A stretch of 53,211 nucleotides of DNA, from the NCBI RefSeq assembly GCF_039534165.1, contig NZ_BAAAUX010000034.1:1-53211 (forward strand). Direction: 5' to 3'. The stretch comes from Saccharopolyspora_D taberi (GTDB taxonomy: Bacteria > Actinomycetota > Actinomycetes > Mycobacteriales > Pseudonocardiaceae). Shown here one piece after another: positions 18,473 through 26,830 of the stretch. Under the pieces are notes generated by a model. It was not told where the DNA came from. It ran no database searches and worked only from the letters and a program-made list of their open reading frames with translations. Within the stretch, counting starts at the first letter, position 1, and each line of letters opens with the position of its first letter. The position numbers and the translations under genes were made by a program.

Positions 18473-19333
18473 GTGACGGCCCACGAAGAGGGCGTGCGGG
18501 ACGGTGCCGGGAGCGACGGTGCGTCCCGGCCCAGCCAGACGTCCGACATCGAGGTGCCCGCGGCCCGGGAGCGGGCCAGGGCGATCCCGGAGGCCGCGGT
18601 GGCGCGGCTGGCGGTGTACCTGCGGGCGCTGTCGGGGCTCGGAGACCAGGGCGTGAGCACGGTCTCCAGCGAGGAGCTCGCCGCCGCGGCCGGCGTCAAC
18701 TCCGCCAAGCTCCGCAAGGACCTCTCCTACATCGGCTCCTACGGCACCCGCGGTGTCGGCTACGAGGTCTCGGTCCTCGTCGGCCAGATCGAGCGGATCC
18801 TCGGGCTCACCCGCAAGCACAGCGTCGCGGTGGTCGGAATAGGTAATCTTGGTCACGCGCTGGCCAACTACGGGGGCTTCCCGAGCCGTGGATTTCCGGT
18901 CTCCGCGCTGTTCGACCTCGACCCGGATCTGGTGGGCATTCCGGTCGGAGGAATCCCGGTCAGCCACGTCGACGACATCGCCGAGGTGTGCTCCGAGCGG
19001 GAGGTGACGATCGGGGTGATCGCCACGCCGGTGCAGGGCGCCCAGGACGTCTGTGATCGTTTGGTCGCAGGGGGCGTTACGTGCATCCTGAACTTCGCGC
19101 CCGTCGTCCTCCAGGTGCCGGAGGAGGTCGAGGTGCGCAAGGTCGACCTGGCGGTGGAGATGCAGATCCTGTCCTTCCACGTCGCCCGCAGGCAGCAGGA
19201 GGCTGCCGCGGTCGACGGCGTCGGCGCGCGGGCGCTCGACGCGTCGGGGCGCAACGGTTCGGGCGGGGCCGGGGCAACCGGTTCTGGGGGCAAGGAGATC
19301 GACCCGATGAACGGGATGGTGGAACGGCTGTGA
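18473..19333 (+). CDS. rex: Redox-sensing transcriptional repressor Rex
   Basis: A 286-residue NADH/NAD+-sensing repressor. The N-terminal winged HTH runs from IPEAAVARLAVYLRAL to NSAKLRKDLSYIGSYGTRGV. The Rossmann domain starts with VAVVGIGNLGHALANY, binds NAD(H), and continues with FDLDPDLVG. NFAPVVLQVPEEVEVRKVDL is a family block. A 35-residue Gly/Ser-rich tail and a 35-residue acidic N-tail make it longer than typical Rex. It heads the rex-hemA-hemC-hemD operon behind its own operator. The stop overlaps the hemA GTG. Confidence 0.97.
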   Translation: MTAHEEGVRDGAGSDGASRPSQTSDIEVPAARERARAIPEAAVARLAVYLRALSGLGDQGVSTVSSEELAAAAGVNSAKLRKDLSYIGSYGTRGVGYEVSVLVGQIERILGLTRKHSVAVVGIGNLGHALANYGGFPSRGFPVSALFDLDPDLVGIPVGGIPVSHVDDIAEVCSEREVTIGVIATPVQGAQDVCDRLVAGGVTCILNFAPVVLQVPEEVEVRKVDLAVEMQILSFHVARRQQEAAAVDGVGARALDASGRNGSGGAGATGSGGKEIDPMNGMVERL

Positions 19334-20730
19334 ACCTGCTCACTGTCGGGCTGTCGCACCACAGCGCCCCGGTGCGGGTGCTGGAACGGGTGGCCGTCGG
19401 CGCGGACGAACTCGGCAAGGTCCTGCACGAGCTCATCCAGCGCGACCACGTCGCCGAAGCCTTCGTGGTGTCCACCTGCAACCGCGTGGAGGTCCACGCG
19501 GTCGCCGAAACGTTCCACGGTGGACTCGACGACGTGACCTCCGTGCTGGCCCGGCACTCCGGTTCCGAGGTCGCCGACCTCACCGACCACCTGTACGTCT
19601 ACTACGCAGGCGCCGCCGTCGAGCACCTGTTCTCGGTCGCCGCCGGGCTGGACTCGATGGTGGTCGGCGAGGCGCAGATCCTCGGCCAGATCCGCCAGTC
19701 CTACGGCGTCGCCGACGAGTCGGGCACCGTCGGCAGGACGCTGCACGAGCTGGCGCAGCAGGCCCTGCGCGTCGGCAAGCGGGTGCACGCCGAGACCGGC
19801 ATCGACGCCGAGGGCGCTTCGGTGGTCTCCGAAGGGCTCGCCGACGCCGAGGCCGCGCTGGGCGGCCTGGCGGGCCGCAGCGCGCTGCTGGTCGGCGCGG
19901 GCTCGATGGGCGGCCTGGCCGCCGCGCAGCTGCGCCGCGCCGGGATCGGCGAGGTCGTGATCGCCAACCGCACCGCGACCAACGGCGAACGGCTCGCCGA
20001 GTCGCTGCGCACCGAAGGCGTCACCGCGAGCGCGGTCGACCTCTCCGGCCTGCGGTCGGCGATCTCCGCCGCTGACCTGGTGGTGACCTGCACCGGCGCG
20101 ATCGGCGCCGTGGTCACCGCCGACCTGGTCGACACCGCCGACCGCGGCCCGCTGGTGTTCTGCGACCTCGGTCTGCCCCGCGACACCGCGCCCGAGGTGG
20201 CCGAGCTGCCCGGCGTGACCGTGGTCGACCTGGAAACCCTCCAGCGCAGGCTCTCCGAGCAGCAGGGCGGCGGCGAGTCCGAGCGCGCCGCGAGGATCGT
20301 CGCGGAGGAGGTGCGCGGCTACCTCGCCGCGCAGCGCTCCGCCGAGGTGACCCCGACGGTGACCGCGCTGCGCAGGCGCGCCGCCGAGGTCGTCGACGCC
20401 GAGCTGCTCCGGCTCGACTCCAAGCTGCCCGAGCTGGAGGGCGACGTGCGCGACGAGCTCGCGCGCACCGTGCGCCGCGTCGTCGACAAGCTGCTGCACG
20501 CGCCGACGGTCCGGGTCAAGCAACTCGCGTCGACGCCGGGCGGATCCGGCTACGCCGACGCCCTCCGCGAACTCTTCGAACTCGATCCGCAGACCACCGC
20601 GGTGCTGGGTGCGCCCGCCGCAGGCGACAGCAGGCAGGGCGGCTCCGCCCAGGTGTCGCAGGCCCGGCTGCCCCAGACCGGCCGCGAAGCGCTGCGCGAC
20701 CGACCGGAACAGGACGGTGAGCACCGTTGA
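19330..20730 (+). CDS. hemA: Glutamyl-tRNA reductase
   Basis: A 466-residue enzyme that reduces glutamyl-tRNA(Glu) to glutamate-1-semialdehyde with NADPH, the committed step of C5-pathway haem synthesis. The catalytic Cys50 sits in VVSTCNRVEV. AAGLDSMVVGEAQILGQIR is the signature block, and ALLVGAGSMGGLAA the NADPH Rossmann motif. The C-terminal helices form the dimerisation domain. The GTG start overlaps the rex stop (GTGA), giving coupled translation. It is under the Rex operator. Confidence 0.97.
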   Translation: MNLLTVGLSHHSAPVRVLERVAVGADELGKVLHELIQRDHVAEAFVVSTCNRVEVHAVAETFHGGLDDVTSVLARHSGSEVADLTDHLYVYYAGAAVEHLFSVAAGLDSMVVGEAQILGQIRQSYGVADESGTVGRTLHELAQQALRVGKRVHAETGIDAEGASVVSEGLADAEAALGGLAGRSALLVGAGSMGGLAAAQLRRAGIGEVVIANRTATNGERLAESLRTEGVTASAVDLSGLRSAISAADLVVTCTGAIGAVVTADLVDTADRGPLVFCDLGLPRDTAPEVAELPGVTVVDLETLQRRLSEQQGGGESERAARIVAEEVRGYLAAQRSAEVTPTVTALRRRAAEVVDAELLRLDSKLPELEGDVRDELARTVRRVVDKLLHAPTVRVKQLASTPGGSGYADALRELFELDPQTTAVLGAPAAGDSRQGGSAQVSQARLPQTGREALRDRPEQDGEHR

Positions 20731-21662
20731 ACAAGACCCTCCGCATCGGCACCCGAGGCAGCGCCCTGGCGATGGCGCAGACGGGATGGGTGGCCGAGCA
20801 GCTGGAGCAGGCCGGGTACCGCACCGAGCTGGTGCAGGTCACCACGCCCGGTGACCGCTCGATGGCACCGATCGCCGAGATCGGCGTCGGCGTCTTCACC
20901 TCCGCGTTGCGCGAGGCGCTCGCCGACGACGAGGTCGACGTCGCGGTGCACTCCTACAAGGACCTGCCGACCGCACCGGACCCGCGGCTGTCGCTTGCCG
21001 CGGTCCCGGTTCGCGAGGACCCGCGGGACGCCCTGGTGGCCCGCGACGGTCTGACCCTCGGCGAACTACCCCCGGGCTCCCTCGTGGGAACCGGTTCGCC
21101 GCGTCGTGCCAGCCAGCTCAGGGCCCTGGGCCTCGGGCTGGAGGTGCGCGACATCCGCGGCAACGTGGACACCCGTATGCGCAAGGTGACCGACGGCGAG
21201 CTGGACGCCGTCGTCCTCGCCCGCGCCGGCCTGGCCCGCGTGGGCCGGCTCGCGGTGATCACGGAAACGCTCGATCCACTGCAGATGCTGCCCGCGCCCG
21301 CCCAGGGCGCGCTGGCAGTGGAATGCCGCGTCGCAGACGTGGACACCGAGCACCTGCTGCAGTCCGTTCTGGACGATGAGGCCAGCCGCGTCGCGGTGGC
21401 CGCCGAGCGCGCCATGCTGGCCGCGCTCGAAGCGGGCTGCAATGCGCCTGTCGGCGCGCTGGCCGAAGTGGTGGAGGACCTCGACGCAGACGGTCGCGTG
21501 GCGCAGCGGCTGTTCGTGCGCGGGGTGGTGGCAACCGACGATGGTGAGTTGCTGCGTGCCTCCGTCACTGGTGAGACGACCGCCGCTGAACAGCTGGGCC
21601 GCGATCTGGCCGCCCAGCTGCTCGATGCCAGGGCCGCCCTGCTCAGCGGCCCTGGGCAGTAG
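20727..21662 (+). CDS. hemC: Porphobilinogen deaminase (hydroxymethylbilane synthase)
   Basis: A 311-residue enzyme that polymerises four porphobilinogen units into hydroxymethylbilane. It starts NKTLRIGTRGSALAMAQTGW. VAVHSYKDLPT, GTGSPRRASQLRAL and RGNVDTRM are canonical substrate and cofactor contacts. The dipyrromethane cofactor Cys is in LEAGCNAPVGA. The start is a TTG overlapping the hemA stop as TTGA, and the frame fixes the conserved N-terminus there. Third gene of the rex operon. Confidence 0.97.
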   Translation: MNKTLRIGTRGSALAMAQTGWVAEQLEQAGYRTELVQVTTPGDRSMAPIAEIGVGVFTSALREALADDEVDVAVHSYKDLPTAPDPRLSLAAVPVREDPRDALVARDGLTLGELPPGSLVGTGSPRRASQLRALGLGLEVRDIRGNVDTRMRKVTDGELDAVVLARAGLARVGRLAVITETLDPLQMLPAPAQGALAVECRVADVDTEHLLQSVLDDEASRVAVAAERAMLAALEAGCNAPVGALAEVVEDLDADGRVAQRLFVRGVVATDDGELLRASVTGETTAAEQLGRDLAAQLLDARAALLSGPGQ

Positions 21663-21680
21663 TTGATGGGGAGTGCCCTG

Positions 21681-23213
21681 ATGACCCGAGCACGCAAGAC
21701 CCCCGGACGGATTGCTTTCGTGGGCTCAGGCCCCGGTGATGCTGGACTGCTCACCGTCCGGGCCAAGCACGTGATCACCGGCGCATCGCTGGTGGTCACC
21801 GATCCCGACGTTCCCGCCGACATCGTCGGCCTGGCGGCCGACGGCGCCGAGGTGCGCCCGGCGGTCGGGGATCCGGCCGACGTGGCGCAGGACCTGGCCA
21901 ACGAGGCCGGGACCGGCCGTTCGGTCGTCCGCCTGGTCGCCGGCGACCCGCTGACCGCCGACGCGGTGGTCCGCGAGGTGCAGTCGGTGGCCAAGACCGA
22001 CGTCGCCTTCGACGTCATCCCCGGCGTTCCGGCCGGCTCCGCGGTGCCCGCCTACGCGGGTGTCGCGCTGGGCGCGGTGCACGCCGAGGTCGACGTCCGG
22101 GGTGACGTGGACTGGGCGTCGCTGGCCAAGGTGCCCGGCGCGCTGGTCCTGCACACCGCGGGCAGCCACCTGGCCGAGGCCGCCTCGGCGCTGGTCGAGC
22201 ACGGCATGGCCGCGCAGACCCCGGTCGCGGTGACCGCTTCGGGCACCACGGTCCAGCAGCGCACCATCGACACCACGCTGGCTTCGCTGGCCGCCGACGC
22301 CGGTGAGCTGCAGGGCCACCTGGTCGTCACGATCGGCGACGTGGTGTCGGAGCGCAGCGGCCTGTCCTGGTGGGAGTCGCGCGCGCTGTACGGCTGGAAG
22401 GTCCTGGTGCCGCGCACCAAGGAGCAGGCCGGCTCGATGAGCGAGCGGCTCTGGTCGCACGGCGCGGTCTCGCACGAGGTGCCGACGATCTCCGTCGAGC
22501 CACCGCGCAGCCCGGCGCAGATGGAGCGCGCGGTCAAGGGCCTGGTCGACGGCCGCTACCAGTGGGTGGTGTTCACCTCGACCAACGCCGTCCGCGCGGT
22601 GTGGGAGAAGTTCCGCGAGTTCGGCCTGGACGCCCGGGCGTTCTCCGGCGTCAAGATCGCGTGCGTCGGCGAGGCGACCGCGGAGAAGGTCCGCTCGTTC
22701 GGCATCAACCCCGAGCTGGTGCCCTCCGGGGAGCAGTCCAGCGAGGGGCTGCTGCAGGACTTCCCGCCGCACGACGACATCCTGGACCCGGTCGACCGGG
22801 TGCTGCTGCCGCGCGCCGACATCGCCACCGAGACGCTGGCGGCCGGGCTGCGCGAACGCGGCTGGGAGATCGACGACGTGACGGCCTACCGGACCGTCCG
22901 CGCCGCCCCGCCGCCGGCCGAGACCCGCGAGATGATCAAGACCGGCGGGTTCGACGCGGTCTGCTTCACCTCCGCCTCGACGGTGCGCAACCTGGTCGGC
23001 ATCGCGGGCAAGCCGCACGCCCGGACCCTGGTCGCCTGCATCGGGCCGAGCACGGCCGAGACCGCCAGGGAGTTCGGCTTGCGGGTGGACGTCCAGCCCG
23101 AGGTCCCGCAGATCCCGGTCCTGGTGGACGCACTGGCCGAGCACGCGGCCCGGCTCCGCGCCGAGGGCGCGCTGCCGCCGCCGAAGAAGGCCAAGCGGGC
23201 TCGGCGTTCTTAA
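21681..23213 (+). CDS. hemD: Fused SUMT-like domain and uroporphyrinogen-III synthase
   Basis: A 510-residue two-domain protein, as usual in actinobacteria. Residues 1-235 are a methyltransferase (CobA/SUMT)-like domain starting IAFVGSGPGDAGLLTVRAKH. Residues 250-490 are uroporphyrinogen-III synthase (HemD) with WVVFTSTNAVRAVW and AVCFTSASTVRNLVG. The SUMT part is degenerate: VRLVAGDPLTADAVVREV replaces the GDPxxFGRGxEE block, and the PLTHR segment is lost (AGVALGAVHAEV). Methylation of urogen III is therefore doubtful, while synthase activity is expected. ATG 21681 has GGGGAG upstream; an in-frame TTG at 21663 is less likely. Confidence 0.93.
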   Translation: MTRARKTPGRIAFVGSGPGDAGLLTVRAKHVITGASLVVTDPDVPADIVGLAADGAEVRPAVGDPADVAQDLANEAGTGRSVVRLVAGDPLTADAVVREVQSVAKTDVAFDVIPGVPAGSAVPAYAGVALGAVHAEVDVRGDVDWASLAKVPGALVLHTAGSHLAEAASALVEHGMAAQTPVAVTASGTTVQQRTIDTTLASLAADAGELQGHLVVTIGDVVSERSGLSWWESRALYGWKVLVPRTKEQAGSMSERLWSHGAVSHEVPTISVEPPRSPAQMERAVKGLVDGRYQWVVFTSTNAVRAVWEKFREFGLDARAFSGVKIACVGEATAEKVRSFGINPELVPSGEQSSEGLLQDFPPHDDILDPVDRVLLPRADIATETLAAGLRERGWEIDDVTAYRTVRAAPPPAETREMIKTGGFDAVCFTSASTVRNLVGIAGKPHARTLVACIGPSTAETAREFGLRVDVQPEVPQIPVLVDALAEHAARLRAEGALPPPKKAKRARRS

Positions 23214-23295
23214 GGTCCAGATGGACCTTAAGAGGGTGCGAAGCACCATCCGCGCTCGCGCGGATGCGTCCTAGAGCCGCATCCCCTCCGGATGC
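23209..23295. repeat. Cluster of four hairpins at the end of hemD
   Basis: CTTAAGGTCC-agat-GGACCTTAAG overlaps the hemD stop. It is followed by GGTGC-gaa-GCACC (23235-23247), CATCCGCGC-tc-GCGCGGATG (23247-23266) and GCATCC-cctcc-GGATGC (23279-23295). All stems are perfect. They probably end or stabilise the rex operon transcript. Confidence 0.75.
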
Positions 23296-23359
23296 GCCTT
23301 GAAGGAACATCCCCCGCGGACGCGCCTGAAAGCCGCGCCCCCGCGGACGCGCCCCGCCG

Positions 23360-23393
23360 AAGTGCCCCCGCCCCCACAGGGCCGGGGGCACTT
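23360..23393 (+). terminator. Hairpin before hemB
   Basis: AAGTGCCCCCG pairs perfectly with CGGGGGCACTT (11 bp) around a 12-nt loop. A long GC-rich stem without a U tract. With the cluster upstream it separates rex-hemACD from hemB. Between them CCGCGGACGCGCC is directly repeated. Confidence 0.6.
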
Positions 23394-23489
23394 CGCGTTC
23401 CTCCACTCCTGAACCCCGCCCCGGCCGGTCGAGGCGAGTGGCTAGGCTCGGGGTGTCACCCCGCCGAGTCTGTTTGGGGAGCAGTCCTC

Positions 23490-24473
23490 ATGTATCCCTC
23501 GCACCGTCCGCGCCGGCTCCGCCGCAACCCCGCGCTGCGCCGTCTGGTGGCGGAGACCTCCGTGGAACCGCGGCACCTCGTGCTGCCGATGTTCGTCCGG
23601 GAAGGCATCACCGAGCCGGCGCCGATCGCCTCGATGCCGGGCGTGGTGCAGCACAGCCGCGACTCGCTGCGCAAGGCGGCCGTGGAGGCCGTCGAGGCGG
23701 GCGTCGGCGGGCTGATGCTCTTCGGCGTTCCGGACAAGCACGACGCCGTCGGCTCCGGCGCGACCGACCCCGACGGCATCCTGAACGTGGCGCTGCGCGA
23801 CCTGTCCTCCGAGGTCGGGTCCGACACCGTCCTGATGGCCGACCTGTGCCTCGACGAGTTCACCGACCACGGCCACTGCGGCGTGCTGGACGAGGACGGC
23901 TCGGTCGACAACGACCGCACGCTCCAGATCTACGGCGAGATGGCGGTGGTGCAGGCCGAGTCCGGCGCCGACGTCGTCGGCCCCAGCGGCATGATGGACG
24001 GCCAGGTCGGCGTCATCCGCGAGTCACTGGACGCGACCGGCTTCGCCGACACCTCGATCCTGGCCTACTCGGCGAAGTACGCCTCGGCGTTCTTCGGCCC
24101 GTTCCGCGAGGCCGTCGACTCGCAGCTGAAGGGCGACCGCAAGACCTACCAGCAGGACCCGGCCAACGGCCGCGAGTCGCTGCGGGAGGCCGACCTCGAC
24201 CTCGCCGAGGGCGCGGACATGGTCATGGTCAAGCCCGCCCTGTCCTACCTCGACGTGGTGCGCGACATCGCCGGTGTCGCCGACGTCCCGGTCGCGGCCT
24301 ACCAGGTCTCGGGCGAGTACGCGATGGTCGAGGCCGCGGCCGCCAACGGCTGGCTGGACCGGCAGCGCACCGTGCTGGAGACGCTGACCTCGATCCGGCG
24401 CGCGGGCGCCGACGTCGTGCTCACCTACTGGGCGGTCGAGGCGGCCCGCTGGCTCCGGGCCGGGCACCGGTGA
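23490..24473 (+). CDS. hemB: Delta-aminolevulinic acid dehydratase (porphobilinogen synthase)
   Basis: A 327-residue enzyme that condenses two 5-aminolevulinate molecules to porphobilinogen. Schiff-base lysines are in AYSAKYASAFFGPFR and MVKPALSYLDVV. The metal loop reads DLCLDEFTDHGHCG: the first and third cysteines of the zinc site remain but the middle one is Asp, a mixed type between zinc and magnesium forms. ATG 23490 has GGGGAG nine bases upstream; the longer frame has no support. It has its own upstream region, and a membrane protein gene overlaps its stop by GTGA. Confidence 0.97.
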   Translation: MYPSHRPRRLRRNPALRRLVAETSVEPRHLVLPMFVREGITEPAPIASMPGVVQHSRDSLRKAAVEAVEAGVGGLMLFGVPDKHDAVGSGATDPDGILNVALRDLSSEVGSDTVLMADLCLDEFTDHGHCGVLDEDGSVDNDRTLQIYGEMAVVQAESGADVVGPSGMMDGQVGVIRESLDATGFADTSILAYSAKYASAFFGPFREAVDSQLKGDRKTYQQDPANGRESLREADLDLAEGADMVMVKPALSYLDVVRDIAGVADVPVAAYQVSGEYAMVEAAAANGWLDRQRTVLETLTSIRRAGADVVLTYWAVEAARWLRAGHR

Positions 24474-25018
24474 CCGAGCCGCGGGTCGACGCCTTCGGCC
24501 GCCCGGTGCAGCCGGAGGCGCCGACCGCCCCGCGGTGGCTGTACCTGGCCCGGCGGCTGTGGATGGCCGGGGTGCTGGTGAACTTCGCGCACTCGCTGAT
24601 CATGCTCAGCGACCGGGCGGGCCTGAGCGAGCAGCTGCGGCAGCGCCTGCCGGAGCTCCGGCAGGACCAGGTCGACTCGACGGTCAGCGACAGCATCATG
24701 TCGTCGGTGCTGATGTCGCTGCTCGGTCTCGGGCTCTACCTGCTGCTGTCGACGCGGGTGCTGCAGGGCCGGAACTGGGCGCGCATCGTGCTGACGGTGC
24801 TCGGCGGCCTGAACGCGCTCGGCACCGTGCTCCTGCTGCTCCTGATGGGCACGATCGGGCTGGAGCTGATCAACCGGGTCGCCCGGACCGCCCTGACCGG
24901 CTGGGAGGCGGTGTTCTCGGTGGTGGTCACGCTGATCGAGGCGGCAGCGATCGCCGCGATGTTCCACCCGGAGTCGAACCGCTACCTGCGCGAGGTCCGC
25001 CAGCTGCGCGGCCGTTGA
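24470..25018 (+). CDS. Four-helix membrane protein, paralog 1 of 4
   Basis: A 182-residue integral membrane protein with four predicted helices. The GTG start overlaps the hemB stop (GTGA), so it is translated with hemB, in the place of Rv0513. It carries GRNWARIVLTVLGGLN before helix 3 and FHPESNRYLREV at the C-terminus. Both motifs recur in the next three genes, marking a tandem gene family. No enzymatic residues are evident. Function unknown; a role tied to haem or respiration is only a guess from position. Confidence 0.85.
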   Translation: MTEPRVDAFGRPVQPEAPTAPRWLYLARRLWMAGVLVNFAHSLIMLSDRAGLSEQLRQRLPELRQDQVDSTVSDSIMSSVLMSLLGLGLYLLLSTRVLQGRNWARIVLTVLGGLNALGTVLLLLLMGTIGLELINRVARTALTGWEAVFSVVVTLIEAAAIAAMFHPESNRYLREVRQLRGR

Positions 25019-25045
25019 TCCGTTTGCGCCGGTGGCGGGGGTTCC

Positions 25046-25051
25046 TACCGT
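25046..25051 (+). promoter_or_regulatory. -10 box of leaderless promoter for paralog 2
   Basis: TACCGT ends 6 nt before the GTG start at 25058. No Shine-Dalgarno is present, consistent with a leaderless transcript. Confidence 0.5.
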
Positions 25052-25057
25052 TGGGGT

Positions 25058-25543
25058 GTGACCACTCCGAACATGCCACCGCCGGAAGGCGCGCCCCGGC
25101 GGCCGGACTCGGTGACCCTGTCGTTCTGGACGGGGATCGCCAGCGTCGTGGTCGGTTTCGCGCTGCTGGCGGTGTCGTTCGCGGTCGGCGGAGACGACGA
25201 CGTGCGGATGGTCGCCGACTCGCTGCGGGCGCAGGGGCAGCAGCTGACCGAGCAGGACGTGCGCGCGCTCTACTCCGTGGTCGTGGTCGCGACGTTCGGC
25301 GTGATGGCGGTCGTGGCGGCTTTGTGGATCATGTTCCTGTTCTTCATGCGCTCCGGGCGGAACTGGGCGCGGATCGTCATCACCGCGGTCGGCGTGGCCT
25401 GGTTCGCGCTCACCGTTCCGGCGGTCCAGGGCGGCCCGGTGGTCGTGCTGCTCGCACTGGTCCAGTTGGCGGCAATCGGTGCGACGGTCGTGGCCGCATT
25501 CCTCGCACCGTCCAATGAGTACTTCGCGGCGGGCCGGCGTTGA
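25058..25543 (+). CDS. Four-helix membrane protein, paralog 2 of 4
   Basis: A 161-residue protein with four predicted membrane helices. The shared motif reads SGRNWARIVITAVGVAW, and the C-terminal signature reads FLAPSNEYFAAGRR. An acidic loop (GGDDDVRMVADSLRAQGQQL) lies between helices 1 and 2, as in the related proteins. The GTG start is six bases after a TACCGT box and lacks an SD. It probably has its own promoter despite the 39-bp gap from paralog 1. Function unknown. Confidence 0.82.
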   Translation: MTTPNMPPPEGAPRRPDSVTLSFWTGIASVVVGFALLAVSFAVGGDDDVRMVADSLRAQGQQLTEQDVRALYSVVVVATFGVMAVVAALWIMFLFFMRSGRNWARIVITAVGVAWFALTVPAVQGGPVVVLLALVQLAAIGATVVAAFLAPSNEYFAAGRR

Positions 25544-25613
25544 CGGATGCACATTTCTCGCCACCGCCATAACGGTTGACCCAATCCGGTGGACAACGGT
25601 GACGCGCCATTCC

Positions 25614-25619
25614 TACTGT
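25614..25619 (+). promoter_or_regulatory. -10 box of leaderless promoter for paralog 3
   Basis: TACTGT lies 6 nt before GTG 25626, with GGACAA (25591-25596) 17 bp upstream as a weak -35. The layout mirrors the promoter of paralog 2 and suggests the promoter was duplicated with the gene. Confidence 0.5.
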
Positions 25620-25625
25620 CGCCGG

Positions 25626-26327
25626 GTGACAACTCCGCAGGATCCTTGGCAGCAGGGCGGATACCAGCAGTATCCGCAAGGGGGACAGCAGTTCGGGACG
25701 CCGTCTGGCGGATTCCCGGCATCAAACCAGCCGCAGGGGTACGGCAATCCCTACGCCGCGCCGCAGGTGCCTGCGCACGAACTCGCGGGACCGCCCGCCG
25801 CACCGCAGACGGTCAACACCGCGTTCTGGATCGCGATGGTCATGCCGTTGCTCACGACGGTGCTCACGGTCGTGATGTTCCTCGTGCTCAACAGCTCGAT
25901 CAACGACCTGATCAACACAAGCCTGCCGCAGGACGAGGAACTGGGGCCGGAGTTCAACGATTCGATGCGCAGCTTCGCCACCGGATTCATCATGGCGATC
26001 TTCATCGGCACCGCGATCCTGTACGCGATCCTTTCCGCGCTGTGGATCCTGTTCGGGTTCAAGATGCGCGCGGGCCGCAACTGGGCGCGCGTCACGCTGA
26101 CCGTTTTCGCCGGGATCTGGTTGCTGTCGTCGATCAGCGGGCTGGCCACCGGCACCGGCAACGTGTCCACCGGCAGCAGCCTGGAGGGCATGAACATCCC
26201 GTCCAGCTACCTGGTGCTGGGGTACGTGAACTCCGGGCTCGGCCTGCTGGCGATGGCCGGTTTCATCACGCTGGTGTTCCTCAAACCGTCGAACAACTTC
26301 TTCCAGGCGGCCAAGTACCGGTACTGA
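25626..26327 (+). CDS. Four-helix membrane protein with Gln/Gly-rich N-tail, paralog 3 of 4
   Basis: A 233-residue protein. The first 60 residues are Gln/Gly/Pro-rich (starting TTPQDPWQQGGYQQYPQGGQ) and cytosolic or disordered; four helices follow. The family motif reads AGRNWARVTLTVFAGIW, and the C-terminal signature FLKPSNNFFQAAKYRY. The frame is open from 25479, but GTG 25626, directly after a TACTGT box, gives a start (VTTPQD) like that of paralog 2 (VTTPNM). This supports duplication of promoter and start together. Confidence 0.82.
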   Translation: MTTPQDPWQQGGYQQYPQGGQQFGTPSGGFPASNQPQGYGNPYAAPQVPAHELAGPPAAPQTVNTAFWIAMVMPLLTTVLTVVMFLVLNSSINDLINTSLPQDEELGPEFNDSMRSFATGFIMAIFIGTAILYAILSALWILFGFKMRAGRNWARVTLTVFAGIWLLSSISGLATGTGNVSTGSSLEGMNIPSSYLVLGYVNSGLGLLAMAGFITLVFLKPSNNFFQAAKYRY

Positions 26328-26401
26328 GCCGGTCGCACGCGGCGCGGTGGTTCGCCGAACCGCCGCGCCGCCGCCGTCAGCGGCACTGGTAAGGAATGGG
26401 C

Positions 26402-26830
26402 ATGGATTCATCCGCCGGACCCGACCGGCCGCCGCGGCAGCTGCTCGCCGCGGTGTGCGCGTGGTGGGCGGCGGCCGTGCTGGCGGCGCTGCACGTGGTC
26501 GCGATGTGGACGAGCAGGGACGGCCTGGTCGGGCTGCTCGTCGAGCAGGGCGCTTCCCGGCCGGACGCCGAGTCCAGGGCGCAGTCGCTGCTGGTGCTCA
26601 ACACCTCGCTCGACGCGCTCGTCGCCCTCGCGTACTTCGCGATGAGCGTGCTGACCTACCGCCGCCTCCCGTGGGCCCGGATGGTGCTGACCGCGTTCGG
26701 CCTGCTGGACCTGGTCCGGACGATGGGTGCGGGCACGTCGAACTTCCTGCTGGCGGCCGTCCTGGTGCTCGCGCTGGTGCTCACCTGGTGGCCCGCGAGC
26801 AGCCGGTGGATCGCGGGTGAGCATGGCTGA
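26402..26830 (+). CDS. Small membrane protein, paralog 4 of 4
   Basis: A 142-residue membrane protein, the most divergent of the four. RLPWARMVLTAFGLLD stands at the place of the RNWAR motif, and WWPASSRWIAGEHG replaces the SN-[YF] tail. AAGGA at 26391-26395 gives six-base spacing to ATG 26402, so I prefer that over ATG 26396, which abuts the SD. Its last eight bases overlap the start of the DUF3093 gene. Confidence 0.75.
   Translation: MDSSAGPDRPPRQLLAAVCAWWAAAVLAALHVVAMWTSRDGLVGLLVEQGASRPDAESRAQSLLVLNTSLDALVALAYFAMSVLTYRRLPWARMVLTAFGLLDLVRTMGAGTSNFLLAAVLVLALVLTWWPASSRWIAGEHG

Noticed and set aside
24425..25570. Long minus-strand frame opposite the membrane paralogs
   Set aside because: Antisense composition only; the plus strand has membrane helices, paralogy and overlaps that identify the real genes.
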